Below, in pieces: positions 23,651 through 31,840 of a stretch of 34,321 bases of DNA. Source of the DNA: Bifidobacterium breve. GTDB taxonomy: Bacteria; Actinomycetota; Acidimicrobiia; Acidimicrobiales; Acidimicrobilacustridaceae. A program made the position numbers and the translations under genes. Positions within the stretch are counted from its first letter, which is position 1, and each line of letters starts with the position of its first letter. The notes under the pieces are model-generated. The model worked only from the letters and a program-made list of their open reading frames with translations. It ran no database searches and was not told the origin of the DNA. Location of the stretch: assembly GCA_945878645.1 (NCBI GenBank), contig CAMCTW010000007.1, positions 1-34,321 on the forward strand, written 5' to 3'.

Positions 23651-23731
23651 GCATCCCCACCAATTGGTGGGTTGGCACCTTGGGTGTTCGCCCCAGGTTG
23701 CCGAGCCCGGAAATCCGGGCCACTCGTGATG
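23651..23731 (-). ncRNA. SAM-I/IV-type riboswitch upstream of metX
   Basis: Read on the minus strand, CATC (23731-23728) and GATG (23655-23652) can close P1. P2 is ACGAG...CTCGG with CCCGG/CCGGG and an ATTT loop. The conserved core CGGCAACC pairs with GGTGCC to form P3, with an inner TGGG/CCCA stem and the AAGGTGCCAA stretch typical of SAM-I-clan aptamers. P4 is CCCACC/GGTGGG around AATT. The core and four-helix order match the SAM-I/SAM-IV clan. The metX start is 47 bases downstream, and CTCC stretches between the two could mask the GAGGAG site, which suggests translational control. The family call comes from motif recognition, not a covariance-model search. Confidence 0.75.
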
Positions 23732-23789
23732 TGAGAAGTAATGCTGCCAGCCCAACAGGGCTGCGGTCAAAGATTTGACCAAAACCGGC

Positions 23790-23966
23790 CTAGGGAGTGC
23801 CTTTGGGGGCCCGGACAGACCGAGGAATCCACCAACTCAAGACCGCTTGCGCCGCATCTGGCTCGAGACCGTAGGCCCCCGTAAGGGTCACAGCGGCTGC
23901 CTCCAGTTCGCCGTCTTGCAACTGTCGAGCTCCTTCGACCCACCGATCACGGTTTCCGAAATCTAG
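23790..23966 (-). pseudogene. C-terminal remnant of a truncated gene
   Basis: A minus-strand frame of 58 codons, open from a stop at 23967-23969 to a TAG at 23790-23792, without an ATG or a ribosome site. The composition is that of host coding DNA (RWVEGARQLQDGELEAAAVT, then YGLEPDAAQAVLSWW). I cannot name the protein. It ends where the lower-GC insert begins, so it looks like the tail of a host gene cut by the insert. Confidence 0.45.
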
Positions 23967-24018
23967 TTACCTAGCTCTGTTGGCATTTCCTTTGACAATC
24001 CAGAAAATGGCTAATCGA

Positions 24019-25260
24019 CTATCTCAACTCAATTCTTGAAAGAACAAAATTTTCGGTCTCCCTATCTTGAAAATAGATCGAACAAGACTTCATGCCTCGG
24101 GTAAGAAGCACCCGATACGTGTGTGCCACCATTCGCGTGAATTCCGATTCCGATTTTGTCGCCGAACGCTTCACTACTCGATCGTGACTGAAAGTTGATT
24201 GGCCCACCCAACCCATACGCGACCGATAGACCAAGTCGTTACCCCAAATCAATCCAACATGATCGAATTCAAAACCCTGCGCTGTGTAAACACATCCAAC
24301 TTGTTCGACACCACCTGAATCAGTCGCCCAGAAATCTGCTTTAGGGATTCCTTTCGCCAATCTCGTGGCGTCGGGTTGAGCATTCCATGGCATTGCCCAG
24401 TCACCTATTTGAACGTCGTCAACAAGAGTTCCGTCATCTTTAGGTTTTGACCAAGGCCAGCAGTATCCCGCAACGAGTCGCGATGATTCACCGCTTGCAA
24501 CACGAGTGCGCATCTCTGCTTCTAACTCCTCAACAGAATCAAGAACGTTGAGGTCAAAAGCATCTGCATCGTTCCAGAGGATTTGAGAGGTTTCTTCGAG
24601 TCCCAGAGTGTTATCCACCCACTGCACATAAGCATCTGATCCATTGCACCGAAATTGAGCCTCAAGTTCATGCTCAACTAGCCGGGCTCCAGCTCGACGC
24701 GCTGCGTCACGAATCAGGCCAGTTGAACCAACTTCACCCGGCCGAACGACCTGCTTGTCATCGATAAAAAACGCCGTGACTTTTGCAGCATGAATGAGCT
24801 CATCAATTTGAGGCTTTTCACTTCGCTTCGCAGCCGGCGTAAATCGCGTGTTCGAATTCAATCGAATCCGGTGGGCTTCATCCGCGACGATTAGGTCAAT
24901 TAGATTTTCGTCTGCTTGGGCGTAGTTATTGAAATACCTGAAAAGGTTCTTGGCTCGCGACCCCACCGTCTTCTGCATGGTTTTCGTGAACGCTCGAGAC
25001 CCAGTCGCGTGTTCGACCACCAGACCTTGGCGCGCGAGTTCACCCATCAAATTTACCGCAATCAAGCTCTTCCCAGTTCCAGGACCTCCGCGGATTAAGA
25101 AGACTGTCTTTTGATTACCTAGTTGGTGAGCGCGAACTTTCGCGATGATGTCGTTGCAAGTCACACGTTGCTCATCCAACAAGGTGAATGACGGCTCTCC
25201 GTCAATTACCCCCGCCACATGTGTCAACAAACCTGAACTCGGTTTGTACTGTCCGGCCAA
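24019..25260 (-). CDS. DUF2075 nuclease-helicase, C-terminal (helicase) part
   Basis: This 413-residue frame is the SF1-like ATPase part of a DUF2075 (COG3410) protein. Walker A is GGPGTGKS (58-65), the Walker B/DEAH box is IVADEAH (124-130), followed by IDDKQVVRPGE (sensor-like), EAQFRCNGSDAY, YTAQGFEFDHVGLIWGND and RVLLTRGMKSCSIYF (motif VI). The first residues MAGQYKPSSGLLTHVAGVIDG are normally internal in this family, directly after the nuclease part. The TTG at 25260 is therefore not a true start: the frame continues upstream to the G9 tract at 25287-25295, where it meets the nuclease part in another frame. The full protein would be about 625 residues if the frame were restored. A defence role is inferred from the architecture. 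Confidence 0.85.
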   Translation of the reverse strand: MAGQYKPSSGLLTHVAGVIDGEPSFTLLDEQRVTCNDIIAKVRAHQLGNQKTVFLIRGGPGTGKSLIAVNLMGELARQGLVVEHATGSRAFTKTMQKTVGSRAKNLFRYFNNYAQADENLIDLIVADEAHRIRLNSNTRFTPAAKRSEKPQIDELIHAAKVTAFFIDDKQVVRPGEVGSTGLIRDAARRAGARLVEHELEAQFRCNGSDAYVQWVDNTLGLEETSQILWNDADAFDLNVLDSVEELEAEMRTRVASGESSRLVAGYCWPWSKPKDDGTLVDDVQIGDWAMPWNAQPDATRLAKGIPKADFWATDSGGVEQVGCVYTAQGFEFDHVGLIWGNDLVYRSRMGWVGQSTFSHDRVVKRSATKSESEFTRMVAHTYRVLLTRGMKSCSIYFQDRETENFVLSRIELR

Positions 25261-25268
25261 AATCGTTT

Positions 25269-25895
25269 CTAAAACTGATGCACCATCCCCCCCCCGACGT
25301 TCAAAACTAGGTATCGAGCTAACTCTTCGACCCCATCCGAGACGTAAGACGGCACCGCTTCAATCAGAGAATCGAATTTCGAGTCAAAGATTGCATCGGC
25401 ATTTTGGGGGCGAAGATTGTGAAGGTAACCACACGCATTGAGAGCAACGTCTCCGCCTGAAAATGATGTGTGTGTATCCAGCAAATAGCGTTGGTAATCA
25501 GCGGCTTGACGGCTGGGATGTAAGTGCGGACGAACTCGACCACCAATAAAAGTTTCGACACAATCTTCAATATCAGAGGGCGCAACTTCGTCCCACTGTT
25601 TCAATTCCACCACGACTCCGCTTGGTTGCCCGGCGGTATTATTCCCGGAAACCATCACATCTAGCCGTTTTGAAGTGAGCGGCATTTGATACTCGACGAT
25701 GATCCCTTGATCAATCAGATCTGCTATCTGAAGGACCTGAGAGAATCGTGACAGCGAATTCTGCCAAGACCTAACTTCGGAGTCAGAAGGTTTGTGCCGA
25801 TACTGCTCCTTAAAATTCCGAACAAGTTCATCAACAATCCGAGCGTTCGCAGTATCCGCGATAAAGGTCGTGGACATCCCTGAATACAGATGCAT
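25269..25895 (-). CDS. DUF2075 nuclease-helicase, N-terminal (nuclease) part
   Basis: This frame encodes the PD-(D/E)xK-like nuclease part: Asp79 in KRLDVMVSG and Glu97-x-Lys99 in VVVELKQW. It starts MHLYSGMSTTFIADT at 25895, the usual beginning of this family (an in-frame TTG at 25997 is less likely). It ends just after the G9 run with GGGMVHQF and a TAG, eight bases before the helicase frame. Family members carry the nuclease and helicase in one chain, so this is one gene split by a frameshift. Seven or ten G instead of nine would restore one frame. The lower GC (47-48% in two hand-counted lines, against well over 60% in a sampled metX line) and the absence of a TAnnnT box at the normal distance point to recent acquisition. 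Confidence 0.85.
   Translation of the reverse strand: MHLYSGMSTTFIADTANARIVDELVRNFKEQYRHKPSDSEVRSWQNSLSRFSQVLQIADLIDQGIIVEYQMPLTSKRLDVMVSGNNTAGQPSGVVVELKQWDEVAPSDIEDCVETFIGGRVRPHLHPSRQAADYQRYLLDTHTSFSGGDVALNACGYLHNLRPQNADAIFDSKFDSLIEAVPSYVSDGVEELARYLVLNVGGGMVHQF
25287..25295. repeat. Homopolymer run of nine G/C inside the DUF2075 gene
   Basis: Nine C on the plus strand (nine G in the coding direction) lie exactly where the nuclease and helicase frames part. Slippage by one base up or two down would fuse them. Confidence 0.97.
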
Positions 25896-26018
25896 AGAAA
25901 CCAGTTCCGCCGATCTACCTAAGTCAGTTGTTGCAAACCAATCAAGATTCCGTTGACAAACAGCACTTTTGCAACTCGAAATGACAAGTGTAGACAACTA
26001 ACTCGATTCTCTTGCTTC

Positions 26019-26147
26019 TCAAATACAAGAGAAGTTTCGCGGAAGAATTCGACCCTGAATCCCTTTGATCTCGGGCCAAAGATTTACAACATCTATCGCA
26101 TCGGCCGTTCCCACAAAGGCACGGTCCACTAGTTCGTCGGCAACGGC
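26019..26147 (-). pseudogene. Possible coding remnant at the right edge of the insert
   Basis: A 42-codon minus-strand frame, ADELVDRAFVGTADAIDVVN and following, is open between stops at 26148-26150 and 26019-26021. The first part looks like real protein, but its family is unknown and no clear start exists. It may be a broken host gene or a remnant brought in with the insert. Confidence 0.25.
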
Positions 26148-26230
26148 TCAAGGCGTGTAGTGCACACCATCACGCCGACGGCGACTCGGCTCAAGCGAGG
26201 TTTCGTAGTCCCGACCGGGATCGGACACGT

Positions 26231-27400
26231 TCAGCCAACTGCAGAATCAGTGCGCGGATCCCACGCAGCGAGATCGGCGAGGCGCTTATCGTTCGAAAAC
26301 ACCTCGACGATGGGCTGGTTGAGTTTCAAACGTTTCAACAAACGCTTGACCTCAAGTTCTTCGTTCCACATGACGAGTGTGGCCACGACTCCATTGGCTC
26401 CGGCGCGCGCTGTACGACCGGAACGGTGGAGATAGGCCTTTGAATCTTCCGGTGGGTCGTAGTGGATGACGACATCGACCTCATCGACATGAATACCGCG
26501 AGCGGCAACGTCGGTGGCAACAAGTGCTTTCAATTTTCCGTCGCTGAAATCTTTCAGTGCCTTCTCGCGCTGACTCTGGCGCAGATCGCCGTGGATTGAT
26601 GCGGCGTCGACACCCTCGCGTCGAAGATTCTCGGCCACCCGATCGGCAGCGCGCTTGGTGCGCACGAAAATGATGGTGCGGTTTGAATTGTGAATGATGG
26701 TCGCGGCGACCTTCACTTTGTCCATATCGTGCACCTGCAAGAAACGGTGCTGCATCTGCTCGACAGTGACCTGTTCGGAAACAACCTCGTGCATCGCCGG
26801 ATCGGTTTGATAGCGCTTGATGAGCGTGTCGACGACACCATCGAGGGTTGCAGAGAACAACAGCGTCTGATGCTGACCAGGAACATGGCGAAGGATCCAC
26901 TCGACCTGGGGGAGGAATCCCATATCGGCCATGCGGTCGGCTTCATCGATCACAACTTGAGCGATGTCGTCGAGGAATATTTCCTTGCGCTCGATCATGT
27001 CGATCATGCGACCCGGAGTGGCCACGACGATCTCGACACCCTTTTCGAGTTCCGCAACCTGTGTTTCCATTTTCGCTCCGCCGTAAATGGCGGTAACGGT
27101 GACATCGCGAACCTCGCCGAGTGGCGCGAGTTCGTCGCGCACCTGCGTGGCGAGTTCACGAGTGGGAACCAGAATCAAAGCGAGAGGGCGTCGGGCTTGT
27201 GCGCCCTTCACCTTTTCGAGCAACGGGAGACCGAACGCGAGCGTCTTGCCCGAACCAGTCTTGGCCTTTCCGCACACATCGCGGCCGGCAAGTGCATCGG
27301 CAATGGTGAGTTCTTGCACTGCGAATGGCGACATGATGCCGCGTGACTCGAGGGCGGCGGTGAGATCGGGCGAAACGCCCAGATCGGCAAATGTAGGCAT
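26231..27400 (-). CDS. DEAD-box RNA helicase
   Basis: A 389-residue ATP-dependent RNA helicase of the RhlE/CsdA type, expected in RNA folding, ribosome assembly or decay. Both RecA domains are complete: Q motif FAVQELT, Walker A AKTGSGKT (46-53), PTRELA, ATPGRM, DEAD (152-155), SAT (183-185), then ATDVAARGIHVDEVD and HRSGRTARAG (325-334). The basic C-terminal tail common in CsdA is absent, so it is the short form. The ATG at 27400 has GGAAAG upstream and starts the family domain MPTFADLGVSPDL; ATG 27415 is an alternative. The gene stands between the lipoprotein gene and the DUF2075 insert; no shared role is evident. Confidence 0.93.
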   Translation of the reverse strand: MPTFADLGVSPDLTAALESRGIMSPFAVQELTIADALAGRDVCGKAKTGSGKTLAFGLPLLEKVKGAQARRPLALILVPTRELATQVRDELAPLGEVRDVTVTAIYGGAKMETQVAELEKGVEIVVATPGRMIDMIERKEIFLDDIAQVVIDEADRMADMGFLPQVEWILRHVPGQHQTLLFSATLDGVVDTLIKRYQTDPAMHEVVSEQVTVEQMQHRFLQVHDMDKVKVAATIIHNSNRTIIFVRTKRAADRVAENLRREGVDAASIHGDLRQSQREKALKDFSDGKLKALVATDVAARGIHVDEVDVVIHYDPPEDSKAYLHRSGRTARAGANGVVATLVMWNEELEVKRLLKRLKLNQPIVEVFSNDKRLADLAAWDPRTDSAVG

Positions 27401-27522
27401 TGGTTGGCTTTCCATGAGGGGGTGCGACACCCCACTGGATGCCACCGGACGACCGACGGTCGTCCCAACGCTGATAATCCTACCGTTCACTACCGCAATG
27501 ACCCATTCGGGACAAGCTGGGC

Positions 27523-28635
27523 TCAGGAAACGAGGGTAAAGACTCCACCTTGTACGACCTGAACCGCAGCGGCGTAGGTCGGTTCATGGTTCGAGTCGTA
27601 GCCGAAGGCACCAAGAACGGTTTCCACCGTCCCGATTTTGCTCAATGCAGCCTGGATGTCAGCAGACGAGGTGGTCTTGGCCTTCTTCATGGCCACGAGC
27701 AATACCTGAATGGCGGCATAGCCCTGGGCGGCGAATGCGTCAGGGGCTGCATTGTTCGCCTTGGTGTAAGAGTCGACGAACTTTTTCGAATTGGCATTGC
27801 TGGTGTTGATATTCCACGAACCAGAGACGATGAGCCCGTCAGCCGCAGCACCTGAAGACTTGAGCACCGCCGCCGAGTTGAATCCGTTTCCGCCAACACG
27901 AACAGCCTTTGAGGTGGCGGTTGCGACTAGGAAGTCGCCGGCAACAGCAGAACGCAGTGCGAAGAAGATCGCATCAGGCGATCCCGATGATGCAGTGGCA
28001 GCAATGGAGCTAGCCGTAGTTACACCATCGACGTATTTCTGTTCGCCAGTAATGGTGATGCCATTTGCTTTCGCTGCCGAGCGGAACGACTCAGCCGAAC
28101 CAGTTGAATAGCCATCGGCTGGCTCCCAAATAAGCACTGCGCTCTTCACCGACTTCTTCGATGCGGCGTACTTCACCGAAGCCGACACCATTGCGTTTTC
28201 CGAAAGTGAAACTCGCCAAATCAAATTACCGATCGTTGCCATATCAAGCGTGGCGTTCGTAACGCCCAAGACAGGCACGCCTGCTGATTGTGCAATTGGA
28301 TCGGCAGCAGCAGCAACGGGCGACAGAGTCGGACCGAGCACCACCTGAACGCCATCGGAAATAGCTTTCTTCATTTCCGCGGTTCCGGTCTGCACATCAG
28401 ACAAGTCGTCATAGGCGCGCAGATCGATCGAACCATTCGCCAATTCGCTCACAGCCAAGGCCGTTCCGTTTTGCTGACTGACCCCGTAGGGCGCGGCGCT
28501 GCCGGTCCTCGAAGCAATCGATGCGACAAGCAAGGGGGTCTTCGAACTTGTCGATGACGAACCGCAGCCGACACCAAGAACAGAAACGGCAAGTGTGAGA
28601 GCGAGCGCGGGAACAACACCACGGAAGCAGCGCAT
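27523..28635 (-). CDS. Lipoprotein substrate-binding protein (branched-chain amino acid/LivJ-type)
   Basis: A 370-residue periplasmic-type binding protein anchored to the membrane. The signal peptide ends in the lipobox VLGVGC, with acylated Cys24, followed by GSSSTSSK. The mature part has the type I fold of the Leu/Ile/Val and amide-binding group (SIASRTGSAAPYG, GVQVVLGPTLSPVAAA, GVPVLGVTNATL, then FAAQGYAAIQVLLVAMKKAK). ABC permease and ATPase genes are not in the window, so the transporter partners are elsewhere or the protein acts as a sensor. It starts eight bases after the glutathione peroxidase stop, as the last gene of the dehydrogenase-lgt-gpx operon. The ligand cannot be predicted. 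Confidence 0.88.
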   Translation of the reverse strand: MRCFRGVVPALALTLAVSVLGVGCGSSSTSSKTPLLVASIASRTGSAAPYGVSQQNGTALAVSELANGSIDLRAYDDLSDVQTGTAEMKKAISDGVQVVLGPTLSPVAAAADPIAQSAGVPVLGVTNATLDMATIGNLIWRVSLSENAMVSASVKYAASKKSVKSAVLIWEPADGYSTGSAESFRSAAKANGITITGEQKYVDGVTTASSIAATASSGSPDAIFFALRSAVAGDFLVATATSKAVRVGGNGFNSAAVLKSSGAAADGLIVSGSWNINTSNANSKKFVDSYTKANNAAPDAFAAQGYAAIQVLLVAMKKAKTTSSADIQAALSKIGTVETVLGAFGYDSNHEPTYAAAVQVVQGGVFTLVS

Positions 28636-28643
28636 GGCGTGGT

Positions 28644-29114
28644 TTAGGAAACCTTTGACTCGATGGCCGCAATAATTTCGTCGGCTTCTGGATCGACGGT
28701 GGGACGGAAGCGAGTGACTGAACCATCGGCGCCTACGAGAAACTTCTCGAAGTTCCACTGCACGTCGCCGGCTTCGCCCGCTGCGTCGTCAACAGCAGTG
28801 AGTTCGTTATAGAGACGATGGCGAGCTTCGCCGTTCACCTCAATCTTCTCGCTGAGCGGGAATGACACGCCGTAGGTCGTTGAACAGAAGGTTTGAATCT
28901 CTTCAGCAGTTCCGGGCTCTTGTCCCATGAACTGATTGCACGGAACACCAAGAACGGTGAACGAGTCGCCACCGAATCGCTGCTGCAAACGCTCAAGACC
29001 TTCGTACTGCGGAGTGAGTCCGCACTTCGAGGCCACGTTCACAACCAGAACGGTCTTGCCGTCGGTATCGGGAAGCGTTGTGCCATCAAGAGCGGTGAGA
29101 TCAGACAGGTTCAT
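28644..29114 (-). CDS. Glutathione peroxidase family protein (thioredoxin-type peroxidase)
   Basis: A 156-residue peroxidase that reduces hydrogen or lipid peroxides. The peroxidatic Cys31 is in ASKCGLTPQY, followed by VPCNQFMGQEPG and WNFEKFLVG (Trp120), which complete the active site. Cys77 in FCSTTYG is a plausible resolving Cys, so the enzyme probably takes electrons from thioredoxin, as the non-selenium bacterial and plant GPx do. Actinobacteria generally lack glutathione. The gene overlaps the lgt stop by four bases (ATGA). A link to the upstream dehydrogenase through peroxide made by acyl-CoA oxidation is a guess. Confidence 0.93.
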   Translation of the reverse strand: MNLSDLTALDGTTLPDTDGKTVLVVNVASKCGLTPQYEGLERLQQRFGGDSFTVLGVPCNQFMGQEPGTAEEIQTFCSTTYGVSFPLSEKIEVNGEARHRLYNELTAVDDAAGEAGDVQWNFEKFLVGADGSVTRFRPTVDPEADEIIAAIESKVS

Positions 29115-29986
29115 GTGGTTTCTTCTTTCTCGGAAGGATTTGTGGTTTCGGCAGTAGCCGGAGTCCAGATGTGACCGTCACGATAGGGCTCATCGACATC
29201 GGAGGCACGCCGACGCACGCCGCGGGTGATGAACACGAGGATTGCCCCGCCAATACCGATTATCGACATCCAGATGTTGATGCGTAATGGGCCAATCGTG
29301 CTGGCAGTATCGATTCGCAATGCTTCGATCCACAAACGACCGGCAAAGTACAACCCGACGTAAAGAGGCAAGATGTTGCCCGGCCGCATGACGCGCTTTT
29401 TATCCACGTAAATGAGCACGCCGCACAGCGCGAGATTCCACAACATCTCGTAGAGGAAAGTGGGCTGGAAGACCGAGAAGGCGATGTACTCGACAGGTCG
29501 ATACTGCACATCGACCTGCACGCCCCAGGGAAGACTCGTCGGCTGGCCAAACAATTCTTGATTCCACCAGTTACCGAGACGACCAATCGCCTGGGCTAAC
29601 GGAATAGCCGGGATGACCGCATCGAGGCCCGCCGACAGCCGCCAACCGCGGCGGTAGGCAACAACGAGGCCGACAGCCACCCCGAGCGCAACGCCACCGG
29701 GAATGCCTAGACCGCCTTCCCAAATTTTGAACGCGTCGATCCAGCGCCCCTGGTACGAACGCCAGTCGGTGGCAACGTGATAGAGCCGCGCTCCAATGAG
29801 CCCTGCTGGCACTGCCCAAAACGCAATGACATAGAGATCGTCAGGATCGCCGCCACGCGCCCGCCAGCGTTTGCGACCGAGTTCAACCGCAGCGAGAACG
29901 CCGAGGGCAATCATCAGCCCGTACATGTGGAACGGACCAAGTTGGTTTGACGAAGGGCTCGGAATGGAAGCGAGAAGGTCAATCAC
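29111..29986 (-). CDS. lgt: Prolipoprotein diacylglyceryl transferase
   Basis: Adds diacylglycerol from phosphatidylglycerol to the lipobox Cys of prolipoproteins, in the cytoplasmic membrane. It has 291 residues and about seven hydrophobic segments. The signature GRLGNWWNQELFG carries Arg136 and Asn139; His70 is in ARLYHVATDW, and GGLGIPGG (91-98) is conserved. The GTG at 29986 lies four bases after the acyl-CoA dehydrogenase stop. Longer frames reach 30112 but run into that gene. The lipoprotein at 27523-28635 in the same operon is one of its clients. The tail (SDVDEPYRDGHIWTP) is polar and cytoplasmic. Confidence 0.95.
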   Translation of the reverse strand: MIDLLASIPSPSSNQLGPFHMYGLMIALGVLAAVELGRKRWRARGGDPDDLYVIAFWAVPAGLIGARLYHVATDWRSYQGRWIDAFKIWEGGLGIPGGVALGVAVGLVVAYRRGWRLSAGLDAVIPAIPLAQAIGRLGNWWNQELFGQPTSLPWGVQVDVQYRPVEYIAFSVFQPTFLYEMLWNLALCGVLIYVDKKRVMRPGNILPLYVGLYFAGRLWIEALRIDTASTIGPLRINIWMSIIGIGGAILVFITRGVRRRASDVDEPYRDGHIWTPATAETTNPSEKEETT

Positions 29987-29990
29987 GAAA

Positions 29991-31799
29991 TCACAACGCT
30001 TCGTTCGAGATGGCATAGAGATCTTCGAACCCCGCCGTGACTGCCGACTCAAGACCAAGAACTCCAGGCAGGAGATTGTCGCAATAGAAACGAGCAACGG
30101 TGACACGAGCATTCAAGTACTCGGCATCACCAACACCAGCGTCGATATCGGCCTTTGCGGCAAGTGCGGAGTCGGCAAGGTAACGAGCGCCCACCAGTAG
30201 ACCGAACATGCGCAGGAATGGCGTTGCGCCCGCAAGCGCATTGCGAACGTCGGCAATGCCGTGTTCCATGAGCCACATCACCGTTTTGCGCACACAGGCC
30301 AACGATTCATCAAGACGGTCACGAATGCCGACGAACTCAGCACCCGCGGCATCGAGACGAGCAACTAGCGAGCTGATTTGTGTGAGGTAGTCGTCCATGA
30401 CTCCCCCGGCTCGCATGGGCAGCTTGCGTCCGACCAAATCCATGGCCTGAATGCCGTTCGTTCCTTCGTAAATCGCGGTGATGCGCGCATCGCGGAAATG
30501 CTGCGGGACACCAGACTCTTCGATGTAGCCCATACCGCCATAGACCTGAATAGCCAACGACGTCGCTTCCATGCCCATATCGGTGCCGAAACCCTTCGAC
30601 ACCGGAATGAGCAGTTCGACCAGTTCCTGGTTGCGCTGACGAACATCTTCATCGGGATGATGGTTCGCCATATCAAGTGCATACGCATTCACGTAAATGA
30701 TCGCTCGCAACGCATCGATGATCGCTCGCATCGTGAGCAACATGCGGCGCACATCAGGAAGGTCGATGATGTAACTCATTCCACCGTCTTCAGGCGCCGG
30801 GACAACGGGAGCGCGACCCTGGCGTCGCTCTTGGGAATACTGCAGCGCGTCTTGGTAGGCCCGCTCAGCGAGCGCCAGCCCCTCAAGACCAACTGACAGC
30901 CGTGCGCTATTCATCATCGTGAACATGTAACTCATGCCGCGATTTTCTTCGCCAATGAGATACGCAATTGCGCCATCGTCTTCGCCAAATGACATCACGC
31001 ACGTAGGCGATGCCTTAATGCCCATCTTGTGTTCGATAGAAACAACCTTGACGTCGTTGCGCGCGCCAAGCGACCCATCGTCATTCACCAAGTACTTCGG
31101 AACGATGAAGCACGAAATGCCCTTAGTGCCGGCTGGCGCATCGGGAGTGCGAGCGAGCACGAGGTGAACGATGTTCTCGGCCATGTCGTGCTCGCCGAAG
31201 GAGATGTAAATCTTCGTGCCGGTGATGCGATAGGTGCCGTCGGTTTGAGGCACGGCTTTCGTGCGCACCGCGCCCACATCGGAACCAGCTTGTGGTTCGG
31301 TGAGGTTCATGGTGCCGGTCCATTCGCCGGTGACCATGCGCTTCAGATACTTCTCTTTCTGCTCTTCATTGCCGTGATGCATCAGCAGATCGATTGCACC
31401 TTGCGTAAGCAGCGGCGCCATCGAGAACGCCATGTTCGCTGACGAGATGAATTCCTGCATGACGATGCCAACCAGCCACGGGAACCCGCCACCGTCATAC
31501 ACCTCGGGGAACGGAACGCCACCCCAACCGGCATCGACATACTGGCGATAGGCATCGATGAAGCCATCGGGAGTACGCACAGAATTCGTTGCTGGTTCGA
31601 ATATCGAACCAACGATGTCGCCAATGCGATTGAGTGGGGCGATGACTTCAGCGACAAAGCGGGCATTCTCTTCAAGAACACCCTTGATGGTGTCGCCATC
31701 GAGTGCTGAGTAGGACGGCAGGGCACAGAGGCCATCGAGATCGACAAGGTGATCGAGGACGTAGTTGACGTCGCGTAATGGGGGTCGGTAGTCAGCCAT
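29991..31799 (-). CDS. Acyl-CoA dehydrogenase, long form with C-terminal domain (DmdC-like)
   Basis: A 602-residue FAD enzyme that introduces a double bond in an acyl-CoA. The standard domains are present: N-terminal helical part, middle beta part (MNLTEPQAGSDVGAVRTKA, TGTKIYISFGEHD, VPKYLVNDDGSLG) and C-terminal helical part (RDARITAIYEGTNGIQAMDL), plus about 130 extra C-terminal residues found in the DmdC/AidB-like long forms. The DmdC type oxidises methylmercaptopropionyl-CoA in DMSP breakdown, but the group also serves ordinary acyl-CoAs, so the substrate is open. ATG 31799 lies six bases after TAGCCT, giving a leaderless transcript that probably runs through lgt, the peroxidase and the lipoprotein gene. 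The divergent isomerase-like gene starts 41 bases away. Confidence 0.93.
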   Translation of the reverse strand: MADYRPPLRDVNYVLDHLVDLDGLCALPSYSALDGDTIKGVLEENARFVAEVIAPLNRIGDIVGSIFEPATNSVRTPDGFIDAYRQYVDAGWGGVPFPEVYDGGGFPWLVGIVMQEFISSANMAFSMAPLLTQGAIDLLMHHGNEEQKEKYLKRMVTGEWTGTMNLTEPQAGSDVGAVRTKAVPQTDGTYRITGTKIYISFGEHDMAENIVHLVLARTPDAPAGTKGISCFIVPKYLVNDDGSLGARNDVKVVSIEHKMGIKASPTCVMSFGEDDGAIAYLIGEENRGMSYMFTMMNSARLSVGLEGLALAERAYQDALQYSQERRQGRAPVVPAPEDGGMSYIIDLPDVRRMLLTMRAIIDALRAIIYVNAYALDMANHHPDEDVRQRNQELVELLIPVSKGFGTDMGMEATSLAIQVYGGMGYIEESGVPQHFRDARITAIYEGTNGIQAMDLVGRKLPMRAGGVMDDYLTQISSLVARLDAAGAEFVGIRDRLDESLACVRKTVMWLMEHGIADVRNALAGATPFLRMFGLLVGARYLADSALAAKADIDAGVGDAEYLNARVTVARFYCDNLLPGVLGLESAVTAGFEDLYAISNEAL

Positions 31800-31805
31800 T
31801 CCTGC

Positions 31806-31811
31806 AGGCTA
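31806..31811 (-). promoter_or_regulatory. -10 box for the leaderless dehydrogenase-lgt operon
   Basis: TAGCCT on the minus strand, six bases before ATG 31799. On the other strand CATGCT (31829-31834) is six bases before ATG 31841, a weaker box for the divergent gene. Confidence 0.55.
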
Positions 31812-31840
31812 GAGGCCCCCGCCCGTGCCATGCTCTGCCC

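Noticed and set aside
23748-23780. Hairpins CAGCCC/GGGCTG and GGTCAAA/TTTGACC upstream of the riboswitch as terminators
   Set aside because: Stems are short with no T run in the right place; they may end transcription of the broken gene, but evidence is thin.
23967-26160. Insertion sequence or prophage boundaries
   Set aside because: No transposase, integrase, terminal inverted repeats or convincing target duplication was seen, so only a lower-GC insert is claimed.
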